Source of the DNA: Cupriavidus neocaledonicus
GTDB lineage: Bacteria > Pseudomonadota > Gammaproteobacteria > Burkholderiales > Burkholderiaceae
DNA: 51,628 nt
Assembly (NCBI RefSeq): GCF_000372525.1
Contig: NZ_AQUR01000088.1
Coordinates: forward strand, 107 to 51,734
Direction of reading: 5' to 3'
Shown here: piece by piece, positions 20,847 through 35,660 of the stretch
How the letters are laid out: the number at the start of each line of letters is the position of its first letter
How positions within the stretch are numbered: position 1 is the first letter of the stretch
The notes under the pieces: generated by a model
What the model was told of the DNA's origin: nothing
The model's database searches: none
Seen by the model: only the letters and a program-made list of their open reading frames with translations
Translations under genes and position numbers: made by a program

Positions 20847-21491
20847 ATGTTGCGTATCTGGGGCCGGCTTTCCTCCATCAACGTGCAGAAGGTGGTCTGG
20901 TGCGCGCGCGAGCTGCACCTGGACCACGAGCGCATCGATATCGGCGTGACCAAGGGCGACCTCGACACCGAGGCCTATGTGCGCCTGAACCCCAACCGCC
21001 AGATCCCCGTGATCGAGGATTTCCGCGGCACGGATGTGGGCGGCGAGCCCTTCGTGCTGTGGGAGTCCAATGCGATCGTGCGCTACCTGTGCGCGCGCTA
21101 CGGCGAAGGCACGCTGTGGCCCGAGGACGTGAAGGCGCGCGCCTCGGCCGACCGCTGGATGGACTGGCAGACCACCGCCTTCAGCCCGGCCATGGTGACC
21201 GCGTTCCTGAACCTGGTGCGCAAGCCCGAAGCCGAGCGCGACCCGGCCGCGATCGAGGCCTCGTGCGAGCGCACCGAGCCGCTGGCCGCGCTGCTGGACC
21301 AGGCGCTGGCCGGGCGCGAGTTCATCGGCGGCGACCGCTTCACCATGGCCGACATCTCGCTGGCCTGCGCCGCGCACCGCTGGATGGGACTGCCGCGCCA
21401 GCACCAGCCGCGCCCCGAGCTGGAGCGCTGGCTCAACGCCATGCGCGCCCGCCCCGCCGCCGGCGGCATCCTGGAACTGCCGCTGCGCTGA
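20847..21491 (+). CDS. Glutathione S-transferase
   Basis: A 214-residue cytoplasmic GST. The thioredoxin-like N-terminal domain begins MLRIWGRLSSINVQKVVWCARELHL, with the Ser pair at residues 9-10 in the catalytic position, and has the GSH-binding NPNRQIPVIED and ESNAIVRYLC segments; the helical C-terminal domain has GGDRFTMADISLACAAHRW. ATG 20847 is chosen over the longer frame because it gives this N-terminus. Last gene of the plus-strand cluster; its stop codon lies inside a terminator hairpin. Confidence 0.93.
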   Translation: MLRIWGRLSSINVQKVVWCARELHLDHERIDIGVTKGDLDTEAYVRLNPNRQIPVIEDFRGTDVGGEPFVLWESNAIVRYLCARYGEGTLWPEDVKARASADRWMDWQTTAFSPAMVTAFLNLVRKPEAERDPAAIEASCERTEPLAALLDQALAGREFIGGDRFTMADISLACAAHRWMGLPRQHQPRPELERWLNAMRARPAAGGILELPLR

Positions 21492-21507
21492 GCCGCGGCA
21501 GTTTTTT
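21477..21507 (+). terminator. Intrinsic terminator overlapping the GST stop codon
   Basis: CTGCCGC (21477-21483) pairs with GCGGCAG (21495-21501), followed by six T. The loop contains the GST stop codon. Confidence 0.85.
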
Positions 21508-21518
21508 CACCCGCCCTC

Positions 21519-22172
21519 CTACTTCGGCGCGCGCGAGCCCGACGCCGCCGTGAACACCCCCAGCCCGATAAAGGCCGCGCCGGTCAGGTAGCGGCCCAGC
21601 GCGCGTGCCCGGCCGGCGCGGCGCAGTGCCGGCATCACCGCGGCGGCGGCCATCACGTAGCAGGCATCCGTGGTCGCGGCGATCAGCACGAAGGCCACGC
21701 CCAGCGCCAGGCTCTGCGCCAGCGCCGAGCCCGCCGGGTTCATGAACTGCGGCAGGAAGGCGGCGAAGAAAATCGCGGTCTTGGGGTTGAGCAACGCCAC
21801 CACGAAGCCATCGCGCACCACCTGGCGCAGGCTGCGCGGCGACACCTCGGGGGCGCCGCCATCGGCCCCGCTGCCGCCGCCGCGCAAGGCTCGCACACCC
21901 AGCCAGATCAGGTAGGCCGCCCCGGCGTACTTGACCACCGTGAAGGCCAGCGCCGAGACCGAGAACAGCACCGCCAGCCCCAGCGAGGCACCGATGGCAT
22001 TGCCCAGGTTGCCCAGCGCCACCGCGCCGATCGAGGCCAGCCCGGCCTGCCGTCCCTGCGCCAGCGTGCGCGTGACGATATAGACCACGGCCGGGCCCGG
22101 CGTGATTGCCAGCGCCAGGCTGGCCACCACGAAGGCCGTCAGCAGAGGCCACGGCGGAAGGAATTCAGTCAT
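21519..22172 (-). CDS. LysE/RhtB family amino-acid exporter
   Basis: A 217-residue inner-membrane protein with six hydrophobic segments. The hallmark N-terminal region is FVVASLALAITPGPAVVYIVTRTLAQGRQAGLASIGAVALGN; a second conserved patch is LNPKTAIFFAAFLPQF. It probably exports an amino acid such as threonine or homoserine lactone analogues. It is convergent with the GST gene, so it is a separate unit from the MocR cluster even though it is a second LysE-type protein within 5 kb. Start ATG 22172. Confidence 0.9.
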   Translation of the reverse strand: MTEFLPPWPLLTAFVVASLALAITPGPAVVYIVTRTLAQGRQAGLASIGAVALGNLGNAIGASLGLAVLFSVSALAFTVVKYAGAAYLIWLGVRALRGGGSGADGGAPEVSPRSLRQVVRDGFVVALLNPKTAIFFAAFLPQFMNPAGSALAQSLALGVAFVLIAATTDACYVMAAAAVMPALRRAGRARALGRYLTGAAFIGLGVFTAASGSRAPK

Positions 22173-22585
22173 GGGAAACCTCGCCTCGAAGTGGGATGGC
22201 GTCGGCGGTATGCCGGCGCGCTGCCCGCCAGTATGGCGCCATGGCGGCGCCCGCGCCAGCGGCGCAGCAATCGTCGCCAGCCCCGGTCATGCTGGCGCGC
22301 CGCTGGCTTGCAGACTTTTGCAACGGGCGCCGTTTAGAGTACTCTGGCCGGGTGTGCCGCAAGGGCCCCATTGGCGCCGCCGTGCTCTCCGGGCAAACCC
22401 TGATCCTTGAATGTGGCTCATCGCGATCATGACGCGATGTACGGCGGTCGCAGGCGGGCGCTTTTTTAAAATCCTTGTTCTTTGCCGGCGCGGCGGATAC
22501 CGCACGCCCGGGCAAAGCGCATGCGGGAGTTCCAGGGCACGCAGATCGCCCGGGCGCCCGAGCCAACCAGAGGAGGATTTCGATC
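22173..22585. other. 413-bp intergenic region upstream of the lactate permease
   Basis: No gene is supported here. It separates divergent genes and must hold promoters for both. The clearest structure is the inverted repeat at 22419-22439. An A/T-rich run CTTTTTTAAAAT lies at 22461-22472, about 115 bp before the permease start, and could be a -10 region, but no good -35 is seen. Confidence 0.5.
22419..22439. promoter_or_regulatory. Inverted repeat, possible operator of the lactate permease gene
   Basis: CATCGCG (22419-22425) and its complement CGCGATG (22433-22439) with a 7-bp spacer, a perfect 7-bp dyad about 150 bp upstream of the permease start. No lactate regulator gene lies nearby. Confidence 0.4.
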
Positions 22586-24268
22586 GTGTGGAGTCAAGTC
22601 TATGACCCGCTAGGCAATATGGCGCTGTCGACCATTGCCGCGGGCATCCCCGTCGCCGTGCTGCTGGCAGCGCTGGCGTTCTTTCATATGCAGGCGCACC
22701 TGGCGGCGGGCCTGGCGCTGCTGATCGGCATCGTGGTCGCGTCCACCGTGTTCGGCATGCCGGCGGCCATGGCGGGCAAGGCGGCGGGGCTGGGCATCGT
22801 GTCCGGATTGTTCCCGATCGGCTGGATCGTGCTGAACATCATCTTCCTGCACCGGCTCACCACGCTGAACGGATCCTTCAAGGTCTTGCAGAACTCGATC
22901 TCGGGCATCACCGAAGACCGCCGCCTGCAACTGCTGCTGGTGGCGTTCAGCTTCGGCGCCTTCTTCGAGGGCGCGGCCGGCTTCGGCACGCCGGTGGCCG
23001 TGACCGGGGCGATCCTGATCGGGCTCGGCTTCTCGCCGCTGGCGGCCTCGGGCCTGGCGCTGATCGCCAACACCGCGCCGGTGGCATACGGCGCGCTGGG
23101 CGCGCCGATCATCGGCCTGGCGTCGGTGACCGGGCTGGACCTGCTCGACCTGTCGGCGATGATCGGCCGGCAGCTGCCGTTCTTCTCGGTGATCGTGCCG
23201 TTCTGGCTGATCTGGGCCTTCGCCGGCTTCCGCGGCATGCTGGCGATCTGGCCGGCGATCCTGGTTGCGGGCGTGAGCTTCGCCATCCCGCAATACCTGG
23301 TCTCGAACTTCCACGGCCCGTGGCTGGTGGACGTGATTGCCGCGCTGGTGTCGATGGGCACGCTGACGCTGTTCCTGAAGGTCTGGCATCCGAAGGAAAT
23401 CTGGACCTCGACCAAGATCCTGGGCCGCCACGACGACTCCAGGGTCGACCACCCCGAGGCCCTGGCCGCCGACGCCCGCGCCAGCGCCGCCTCGGCCGGC
23501 ATCTCGGTGGCCAAGGCCTGGATGCCGTGGGTGATCCTGACGGTGTTCGTGTTCGTCTGGGGCATCCCCGAGTTCAAGAAGCTGATGGATAGCCTGTGGG
23601 CCTGGAAATTCCCGGTGCCGGGCCTCGACAAGGCCATCGTCAAGGTGCCGCCGGTGGTGCCCAAGGAAGTCATCGAAGGCGCGGTGTTCAACTTCAACGT
23701 GCTGTCGATGGCCGGCACCGGCATCTTCGTCTCAGCCATCGCCGGCGGCCTGCTGATGGGCTACTCGGTGCCGCGGCTGTTCAAGGAATACTGGGAAACC
23801 ATCAAGCTGGTGCGCTACTCGCTGCTGACCATCTGCGCCATGTTCGGCGTCGGCTACCTGACCCGCTACTCGGGCCTGGATGCGACGCTGGGCCTGGCCT
23901 TTGCCCACACCGGCGTGTTCTACCCGCTGTTCGGCACCATGCTGGGCTGGCTGGGGGTGGCGCTGACCGGCTCGGACACGGCCTCGAACGTGCTGTTCGG
24001 CGGCCTGCAGAAGACCACCGCCGAGCAGCTCGGCCTGTCGCCGGTGCTGATGGCGTCGGCCAACAGCTCGGGCGGCGTGATGGGCAAGATGATCGACGCG
24101 CAGTCGATCGTGGTGGCCTCGACCGCGACCAAGTGGTACGGCCATGAAGGCGACATCCTGCGCTACGTGTTCTTCCATTCGATCGTGCTGGCAATCCTGG
24201 TCGGCCTGTTCGTGACGCTGCAGGCTTACGTGCCGCCGTTCACGCATATGGTGATCCACCACCCCTGA
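22586..24268 (+). CDS. lldP: L-lactate permease LldP
   Basis: A 560-residue inner-membrane proton symporter for L-lactate (also D-lactate and glycolate in the family), with 12 or more hydrophobic segments. The start is GTG 22586: AGGAGG lies at 22571-22576, and the protein then begins VWSQVYDPLGN, matching the NLWQQNYDPAGN start of E. coli LldP. Conserved segments include FGAFFEGAAGFGTPVAVTGAIL, NTAPVAYGALGAPI, and near the C-terminus GSDTASNVLFGGLQ and SANSSGGVMGKMIDAQSIVVA. No lactate dehydrogenase or LldR gene is adjacent. A terminator follows. Confidence 0.95.
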   Translation: MWSQVYDPLGNMALSTIAAGIPVAVLLAALAFFHMQAHLAAGLALLIGIVVASTVFGMPAAMAGKAAGLGIVSGLFPIGWIVLNIIFLHRLTTLNGSFKVLQNSISGITEDRRLQLLLVAFSFGAFFEGAAGFGTPVAVTGAILIGLGFSPLAASGLALIANTAPVAYGALGAPIIGLASVTGLDLLDLSAMIGRQLPFFSVIVPFWLIWAFAGFRGMLAIWPAILVAGVSFAIPQYLVSNFHGPWLVDVIAALVSMGTLTLFLKVWHPKEIWTSTKILGRHDDSRVDHPEALAADARASAASAGISVAKAWMPWVILTVFVFVWGIPEFKKLMDSLWAWKFPVPGLDKAIVKVPPVVPKEVIEGAVFNFNVLSMAGTGIFVSAIAGGLLMGYSVPRLFKEYWETIKLVRYSLLTICAMFGVGYLTRYSGLDATLGLAFAHTGVFYPLFGTMLGWLGVALTGSDTASNVLFGGLQKTTAEQLGLSPVLMASANSSGGVMGKMIDAQSIVVASTATKWYGHEGDILRYVFFHSIVLAILVGLFVTLQAYVPPFTHMVIHHP

Positions 24269-24314
24269 CGCGGCCGACGCCGCTGCCGCCGCAGCGGTTT
24301 TCCCATGGCGTTCC

Positions 24315-24346
24315 GGAAAAGGCCCCGCCCCAGGCGGGGCTTTTCC
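24315..24346 (+). terminator. Intrinsic terminator after lldP
   Basis: GGAAAAGGCCCCGCC pairs with GGCGGGGCTTTTCC (one bulge); the A and T tracts on the two sides make it work in either direction. Confidence 0.85.
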
Positions 24347-24447
24347 ATTGGTCAAGGCGCGTATCATGTTGCGTCTGCTCCGCCGCAAGCGCCCGGCATC
24401 CCACCAGGACGAGCGGGCGCGCCGTGGCACACAACGGGAAACCCGCC

Positions 24448-26277
24448 ATGTTGCGTCGCCTGGAAAGACTGATCGACCCCTTCCGCCATATGCCCGACCG
24501 CGAGCCGCCGGGCCAGGTGCTGCGCTTCTACACCTGGTACCTGCGCGAGGTCTGGGGCGTGTTCGTGCTGCTGTTGCTGGTGGGCCTGGTCGGCGCGCTG
24601 ATCGAGGTGGCGCTGTTCAGCTTCCTCGGCCGGCTGGTCGACATGGCGCAGACCACGCCCGGCGCCGAGTTCTTCAGCCGGCACCGCAACGAGCTGGTGT
24701 GGATGGCGGTGGTGGCGGTGCTGCTGCGCCCCATCTTCTTCGGCCTGCACGACGTGCTGGTGCACCAGGTGATCAGCCCCAGCCTGTCCAACCTGATCCG
24801 CTGGCAGAACCACCGCTACGTGCTCAAGCAGAGCCTGTCGTTCTTCCAGAACGACTTTGCCGGGCGCATCGCCCAGCGCATCATGCAGACCGGCTTCTCG
24901 CTGCGCGACTCCGCGGTGCAGGCGGTCGATGCGCTGTGGCACGTGGTGATCTACGCGGTCAGTTCGCTGGTGCTGTTCGCGCAGGCCGACTGGCGCCTGA
25001 TGATCCCGCTGCTGCTGTGGATCGTCTGCTACGTGGCCGCGCTGCTGTACTTCGTGCCGCGCGTGAAGCAGCGCTCGGTGGTCGCCACCGAGTCGCGCTC
25101 GCGGCTGATGGGCCGCATCGTCGACGGCTACACCAACATCACCACGCTCAAGCTGTTCGCCCATACCCGGCAGGAAGAAGACTACGCCCGCGACGCCATG
25201 GCCGAGCAGACCGAGAAGACGCGGCAGGCCGGGCGCATGGTCAGCGGCATGGACGTCACCATCACCGCGATGAATGGCGCGCTGATCGCCGCCACCACCG
25301 GGCTGGCGGTGTGGCTGTGGAGCACCGGCCATGTCACTACCGGCGCGATCGCGCTGACCACCGGGCTCGTGATCCGCATCAACAATATGTCGGGCTGGAT
25401 CATGTGGGTGGTCAACGGCATTTTCGAGAATGTCGGGCAGGTGCAGGACGGCATGAAGACCATCGCGGTGCCGCGCCAGGTCACCGACCGCGCCAATGCG
25501 CAACCGCTGCGCGTCACGCACGGCGAAGTCCGCTTCGAGCAGGTGGGATTCCACTACGGCAAGGGCTCGGGCGTGATCGAGGGTGTCAACCTGACGGTGC
25601 GGCCGGGCGAGAAGATCGGCCTGGTCGGCCCTTCGGGCGCCGGCAAGTCGACCCTGGTCAACCTGCTGCTGCGGCTTTACGACGTCGAGCGCGGCCGCAT
25701 CCTGATCGACGGCCAGGACATCGCCTCGGTCACGCAGGAGAGCCTGCGCGCGCAGATCGGCATGGTCACGCAGGACACCTCGCTGCTGCACCGCTCGATC
25801 CGCGAGAACCTGCTCTACGGCAAGCCCTCCAGCACCGAAGCCGAGCTCGCCGCCGCGCTGCACCGTGCCCGCGCCGACGAGTTCATTCCGCACCTGGTCG
25901 ATGCCCACGGCAACACCGGGCTGGAGGCGCAGGTCGGCGAGCGCGGCGTGAAGCTGTCAGGCGGCCAGCGCCAGCGCATCGCGATCGCGCGGGTGCTGCT
26001 CAAGAACGCGCCGATCCTGATCCTGGACGAAGCCACGTCCGCGCTCGACTCCGAAGTGGAAGCCGCGATCCAGGAAAGCCTGGAAACGCTGATGCAGGGC
26101 AAGACCGTGATCGCGATCGCGCACCGGCTCTCGACCATCGCCCGGATGGACCGGCTGGTGGTGCTGGACCGCGGGCATATCGTGGAAAGCGGCACGCATG
26201 CGGAACTGCTGGCGCATGGGGGGCTGTATGCGCGGCTGTGGGCGCATCAGACGGGAGGGTTCGTGGGGGTGGATTGA
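24448..26277 (+). CDS. ABC transporter, fused permease and ATP-binding protein (multidrug/lipid exporter type)
   Basis: A 609-residue half-transporter. The membrane domain (about residues 30-320, six hydrophobic segments) is followed by a nucleotide-binding domain with Walker A GPSGAGKST, signature LSGGQRQRIAIAR and Walker B ILILDEATSALD. It should work as a homodimer in the inner membrane; the substrate is unknown. ATG 24448 gives MLRRLERLIDPFRHMPDREPPG, the usual start of this subgroup; a GTG at 24424 in the same frame would add eight residues. It stands alone between lldP's terminator and REP doublet B. Confidence 0.92.
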   Translation: MLRRLERLIDPFRHMPDREPPGQVLRFYTWYLREVWGVFVLLLLVGLVGALIEVALFSFLGRLVDMAQTTPGAEFFSRHRNELVWMAVVAVLLRPIFFGLHDVLVHQVISPSLSNLIRWQNHRYVLKQSLSFFQNDFAGRIAQRIMQTGFSLRDSAVQAVDALWHVVIYAVSSLVLFAQADWRLMIPLLLWIVCYVAALLYFVPRVKQRSVVATESRSRLMGRIVDGYTNITTLKLFAHTRQEEDYARDAMAEQTEKTRQAGRMVSGMDVTITAMNGALIAATTGLAVWLWSTGHVTTGAIALTTGLVIRINNMSGWIMWVVNGIFENVGQVQDGMKTIAVPRQVTDRANAQPLRVTHGEVRFEQVGFHYGKGSGVIEGVNLTVRPGEKIGLVGPSGAGKSTLVNLLLRLYDVERGRILIDGQDIASVTQESLRAQIGMVTQDTSLLHRSIRENLLYGKPSSTEAELAAALHRARADEFIPHLVDAHGNTGLEAQVGERGVKLSGGQRQRIAIARVLLKNAPILILDEATSALDSEVEAAIQESLETLMQGKTVIAIAHRLSTIARMDRLVVLDRGHIVESGTHAELLAHGGLYARLWAHQTGGFVGVD

Positions 26278-26302
26278 GACGTTGCCCGCCAGCTTGGGGG
26301 CT

Positions 26303-26430
26303 CCCTCTCCCGCTTGCGGGAGAGGGTTGGGGTGAGGGCGGGAGTCTCTTCGAAGTCAGGCCTGCGGTATGCCACCGCCTGCCCTCACCCCCTGTCCCTC
26401 TCCCGCAAGCGGGAGAGGCAAGCAAACCAG
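26303..26430. repeat. REP-like inverted doublet B
   Basis: CCCTCTCCCGC TT GCGGGAGAGGG (26303-26326) plus GGGGTGAGGGC on the left, and GCCCTCACCCC plus CCTCTCCCGC AA GCGGGAGAGG (26397-26418) on the right, with AGCAAACCAGCG after it. The two halves are inverted copies about 65 bp apart, as in doublet A. It fills the gap between the convergent ABC exporter and parC genes. Confidence 0.88.
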
Positions 26431-26438
26431 CGCGCCAC

Positions 26439-28778
<2,340 letters not shown>

Positions 28779-28857
28779 GGATAGGCAAGGATTCGGCGCG
28801 CCACGCGTCGGACCTCGACGGCCGGCGCACCGGTTGCTTGTGATTCGTGGGTGCCGC

Positions 28858-29667
28858 TCAGGGCATGGGCCGGCGCGCGCCGAGCACCATCTTCACGCGC
28901 GGGCCGTCGCCATCGCCCGGGCCGGCGCCGGCGCTGGCGCGCCTGAGCACCACGCCCTGCTGCGGCTGGTACAGCCGGTAGAACTGCAGCACGGTGCTGA
29001 CATACTGCCGCGTCTCCGGATAGGGCGGGATGCGGTTGTTGTAGCGCTGCACCGCGCCCTCGCCGGCGTTGTACGCCGCCAGCACCAGCTCGAGGTTGTC
29101 GGGGAACTGCTGCATCAGCCAGCTCAGGTAGCGCACGCCGGCGGTGATGTTGGTGCGCGGATCGGCCAGCTTCTGCTCGATGGTGCGGCGCGCATCGGCG
29201 CTGACGCCAAAGCGCGCGCCGGTGTCGGGAATCACCTGCATCAGGCCGATCGCGCCCTTGGGCGACACCGCCGCCGGGTTGAAGCCGGATTCCACCGCCA
29301 TCACCGCCTTGACCAGCGCCGGATCGACATCCTGCTTGCCGGCGATCTGGTGGATCAGCGGCTCGACGGTCTTGATATTGGGATGGTTGAGGACGTAGCG
29401 GTACAGCTTGTGCTGCTCGAGGTCGATGGCGCCGCCCGCCGCCTGCGCCTGCCGCGCGGCCAGGCGCCCGGTGTCGAGCTTGCCGCCGTCCTTCATGAAC
29501 AGCTTGTAGCGCGCGTCGAGCTTCTGGTCGGCGAAGTGCGCCACGCCGTCGGCATCGATAAAGCCCCACAGCTCGGCATGCGCCGCCGGCACGCAGGCGA
29601 GCCCGGCCAGCGCCAGCAGGACTGCCGTTGCCTTGCGCCAGGGGTTGCCGCGGGTTCTCGTCTTCAT
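28858..29667 (-). CDS. Lytic transglycosylase with DUF4124-like and SLT domains
   Basis: A 269-residue periplasmic murein hydrolase. Start ATG 29667 ([31 protein letters not shown]) gives a Sec signal peptide cut after AHA. Next comes a short DUF4124-like module ([26 protein letters not shown]), then the SLT domain from about residue 115, with catalytic Glu in [13 protein letters not shown], then [21 protein letters not shown] and [28 protein letters not shown]. It cleaves peptidoglycan glycan strands to 1,6-anhydro products. Its position between parE and parC is probably only co-transcription. Confidence 0.93.
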   Translation of the reverse strand: MKTRTRGNPWRKATAVLLALAGLACVPAAHAELWGFIDADGVAHFADQKLDARYKLFMKDGGKLDTGRLAARQAQAAGGAIDLEQHKLYRYVLNHPNIKTVEPLIHQIAGKQDVDPALVKAVMAVESGFNPAAVSPKGAIGLMQVIPDTGARFGVSADARRTIEQKLADPRTNITAGVRYLSWLMQQFPDNLELVLAAYNAGEGAVQRYNNRIPPYPETRQYVSTVLQFYRLYQPQQGVVLRRASAGAGPGDGDGPRVKMVLGARRPMP

Positions 29668-29763
29668 CGTGCGTTCCAGAGTAGGCGGACCGGAGCGGGC
29701 ATTATGCGCCAATCGGGCCGGGCTGGCACCGGAGCTGCCGCGCCCGCGGCGCGGCGCCCGGGC

Positions 29764-31755
<1,992 letters not shown>

Positions 31756-32099
31756 GGAGTCGCTACGAAAGTGATGGTCCGGCTGCCGCGAGGCGCACAA
31801 CTGTGCACGCGCCGGGGCACCGGGCACTGCATTGTAATGGAAGCGCGCGACGCCAATCCCGCGGAAAAACGCCCGCACGCCGCGGCCTGCGCCGACCCGG
31901 CTTGCCGTGCCGCCGGCACTTATTGCCCGGGCGCCGCGGCCGGGTGCGGCGCCGTACGCGTTTTCCCGAGGCGGAGTAAACTCCCCAACACCCGGCCCCG
32001 GCAAGCCTGATTGCCGTTCCGGCGCGGCAAAACAACAAGCACAGACAATCCTGTCGGCGTCGCCCCACCCGGCGCGGCCGCCGCACACCGAGCCAAGAC
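31756..32099. other. 344-bp divergent intergenic region between parE and the MFS gene
   Basis: No gene is supported. On the minus strand TACAAT (plus 31831-31836) is a plausible -10 for parE, with a poor -35. On the plus-strand side a small palindrome GGAGTAAACTCC (31973-31984) lies about 115 bp before the MFS gene and may be an operator. Nothing else stands out. Confidence 0.4.
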
Positions 32100-33311
32100 A
32101 TGCAGAACCGACAACTCTCCCTGACCACCGTGCTTGTGTGCGGTGGCCTGCTGGTCACGCTTTCGATGGGCATCCGGCACGGCTTCGGCCTGTTCAACCT
32201 GCCGATCACCCAGGCCCATGGCTGGAACCGCGAGACCTTCGCCTTTGCGCTGGCGCTGCAGAACCTGATGTGGGGCGCCAGCCAGCCCTTCGCCGGGGCG
32301 CTGGCCGACAAGTTCGGCGCGCTGCGCATCATGCTGGTGGGCGTGGCGCTGTATGTTGCCGGGCTGGTGGTGATGGCGCTGGCGACCAGCGGCACCGCCT
32401 TCGCCACCGGCGCCGGGGTGATGATCGGCATCGCCCAGTCCGGCACCACCTACAGCATCGTCTATGGCGTGATCGGCCGCGTGGCCAGCCCGGAAAAGCG
32501 GGTCTGGGCCATGGGCATCGCCGCCGCGGCGGGCTCGTTCGGCCAGTTCCTGATGATCCCGGTGGAACAGGGGCTGATCTCCGGCCTGGGCTGGCAGAAC
32601 GCGCTGTACGTGATGGCGTTGATGGCCTGCGTGATGCTGCCGCTGGCGCTGACCCTGCGCGAGCCGCGCGAGGCCGCCCACACCGGCGGCCACCACCAGA
32701 CCATCGGCCAGGCCATCCACGAAGCCTTCGGCAACCGCAATTTCCAGCTGCTGACGCTGGGCTACTTCGTGTGCGGCTTCCAGGTGGTCTTTATCGGCGT
32801 GCACCTGGCGCCGTATCTGAAGGACCAGGGCCTGACCGATCCCAAGGTGGCCGTGGTGGCGCTGGCGCTGATCGGCCTGTTCAATGTCTTCGGCACCTAT
32901 ACCGCCGGCGCGATGGGCCAGCGCCTGCCCAAGCGCTACCTGCTGGCGGCAATCTACCTGGCGCGCTCGGTGGTGATCGCCGCCTACCTGCTGCTGCCGC
33001 TGACGGTCGCCAGCACCTGGGTGTTCGCGGCGGTGATGGGTTTCCTGTGGCTGTCGACCGTGCCGCTGACCAACGGCATCATCGCGCAGGTGTTCGGGGT
33101 GAAATACCTCTCGATGCTGTCGGGGGTGGTGTTCTTCTCGCACCAGATCGGCAGTTTCCTGGGCGCGTGGCTGGGGGGCTATCTGTATGACCGCACCGGC
33201 GGCTACCACACGGTGTGGCTGATCGCGATCGCGCTCGGGGTGCTGGCGGCGCTGGTCAACCTGCCGATCCGCGAGCAGGCGGTGGTGCGGGCGCAGCCGG
33301 CGGCGGCCTGA
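32100..33311 (+). CDS. Major facilitator superfamily transporter
   Basis: A 403-residue inner-membrane protein with 12 hydrophobic segments. The first helices contain SMGIRHGFGLFNLPITQAHGWNRETFAFALALQNLMWGASQPFAGALADKFG, typical of the monocarboxylate/oxalate-formate-antiporter-like branch of MFS; the loop 2-3 motif is ADKFGALRIM. A long His-containing loop (TGGHHQTIGQAIHEAFGNR) joins the two halves. The substrate is unknown, probably an organic acid. Its stop codon overlaps the start of a 46-aa gene. Confidence 0.9.
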   Translation: MQNRQLSLTTVLVCGGLLVTLSMGIRHGFGLFNLPITQAHGWNRETFAFALALQNLMWGASQPFAGALADKFGALRIMLVGVALYVAGLVVMALATSGTAFATGAGVMIGIAQSGTTYSIVYGVIGRVASPEKRVWAMGIAAAAGSFGQFLMIPVEQGLISGLGWQNALYVMALMACVMLPLALTLREPREAAHTGGHHQTIGQAIHEAFGNRNFQLLTLGYFVCGFQVVFIGVHLAPYLKDQGLTDPKVAVVALALIGLFNVFGTYTAGAMGQRLPKRYLLAAIYLARSVVIAAYLLLPLTVASTWVFAAVMGFLWLSTVPLTNGIIAQVFGVKYLSMLSGVVFFSHQIGSFLGAWLGGYLYDRTGGYHTVWLIAIALGVLAALVNLPIREQAVVRAQPAAA

Positions 33312-33451
33312 TGAGCACGGCCCAGGCGCGCATGGGGAAGGCAGCCGGGCTGGCGGTGCTGGCCGGGGTGCTGGCGCTTGGGTTCGTGGGCTACCTGCGG
33401 CCGGGCTTCATCGTGGATCTGACGAATATGGTGTTGGCTTGGTGTGGGTGA
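33311..33451 (+). CDS. 46-aa membrane peptide overlapping the MFS gene
   Basis: The ATG at 33311 shares one base with the MFS stop codon (TGATG), a classical sign of translational coupling. The peptide is MSTAQARMGKAAGLAVLAGVLALGFVGYLRPGF..., with one hydrophobic segment at about residues 10-27 and a second weaker one (IVDLTNMVLAWC) at the end. It could be an accessory subunit of the transporter; no family is recognised. The coupling is seen directly, its function is inference. Confidence 0.6.
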   Translation: MSTAQARMGKAAGLAVLAGVLALGFVGYLRPGFIVDLTNMVLAWCG

Positions 33452-33489
33452 GGGTCGCTAGCTGACACGTCTGCCCATGCCCACTGTGC

Positions 33490-33526
33490 GCTCCCTCTCC
33501 CGCAGGCGGAAGAAGGGAGCAAACCG
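33490..33526. repeat. Degenerate REP-like element D
   Basis: GCTCCCT (33490-33496) and AGGGAGC (33514-33520) flank CTCCCGCAGGCGG, followed by AAACCGGCAG. It is a worn copy of the family seen at 8870, 12207 and 26303, again between convergent genes. Confidence 0.55.
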
Positions 33527-33543
33527 GCAGTATGCGAGAGCCC

Positions 33544-35478
<1,935 letters not shown>

Positions 35479-35593
35479 GGGAAGGAAGGCGAGACAGCGA
35501 GGAAAGAAGGGACGGGCCGGCAGCTCGGGTGCCTGGCGGCAGCCCGCATTGTAGACGACCGGCAGCGGCAGCTGGCCGTGCAAGTGGCCGGGC

Positions 35594-35622
35594 AAAAAGA
35601 AGGGCCCGCGCACTGCGGGCCC
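35594..35622 (-). terminator. Intrinsic terminator upstream of uup
   Basis: On the minus strand GGGCCCGC, 5-nt loop, GCGGGCCC, then TTCTTTTTG. It lies 116 bp before the uup start and after no visible coding gene, so it must end a leader or small RNA transcript. Confidence 0.85.
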
Positions 35623-35660
35623 AAGAGTCTCTCCTCGGTGCCCTGCTCGCAAGGCACGGA
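35594..35660 (-). ncRNA. Putative small RNA or attenuated uup leader
   Basis: On the minus strand a -10-like TATGCT (plus 35664-35669) is followed by a hairpin with GTGCC/GGCAC arms (35638-35657), a purine-rich GAGGAGAGA segment and then the terminator, giving a transcript of roughly 60 nt. The -35 is poor and overlaps a GC palindrome (35674-35687). No protein frame fits. It may be an independent small RNA, or the leader of uup with premature termination. It is not recognised as a known RNA family. Confidence 0.35.

Noticed and set aside
22300..22330. Sigma-54 promoter upstream of lldP (TGGC...TTGCA)
   Set aside because: The distance between the two elements is three bases too long and the -24 part is poor.
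31756..32088. N-terminal extension of ParE by 111 residues
   Set aside because: The extension is low in family similarity and would occupy the divergent promoter region; ATG 31755 gives the normal ParE start.
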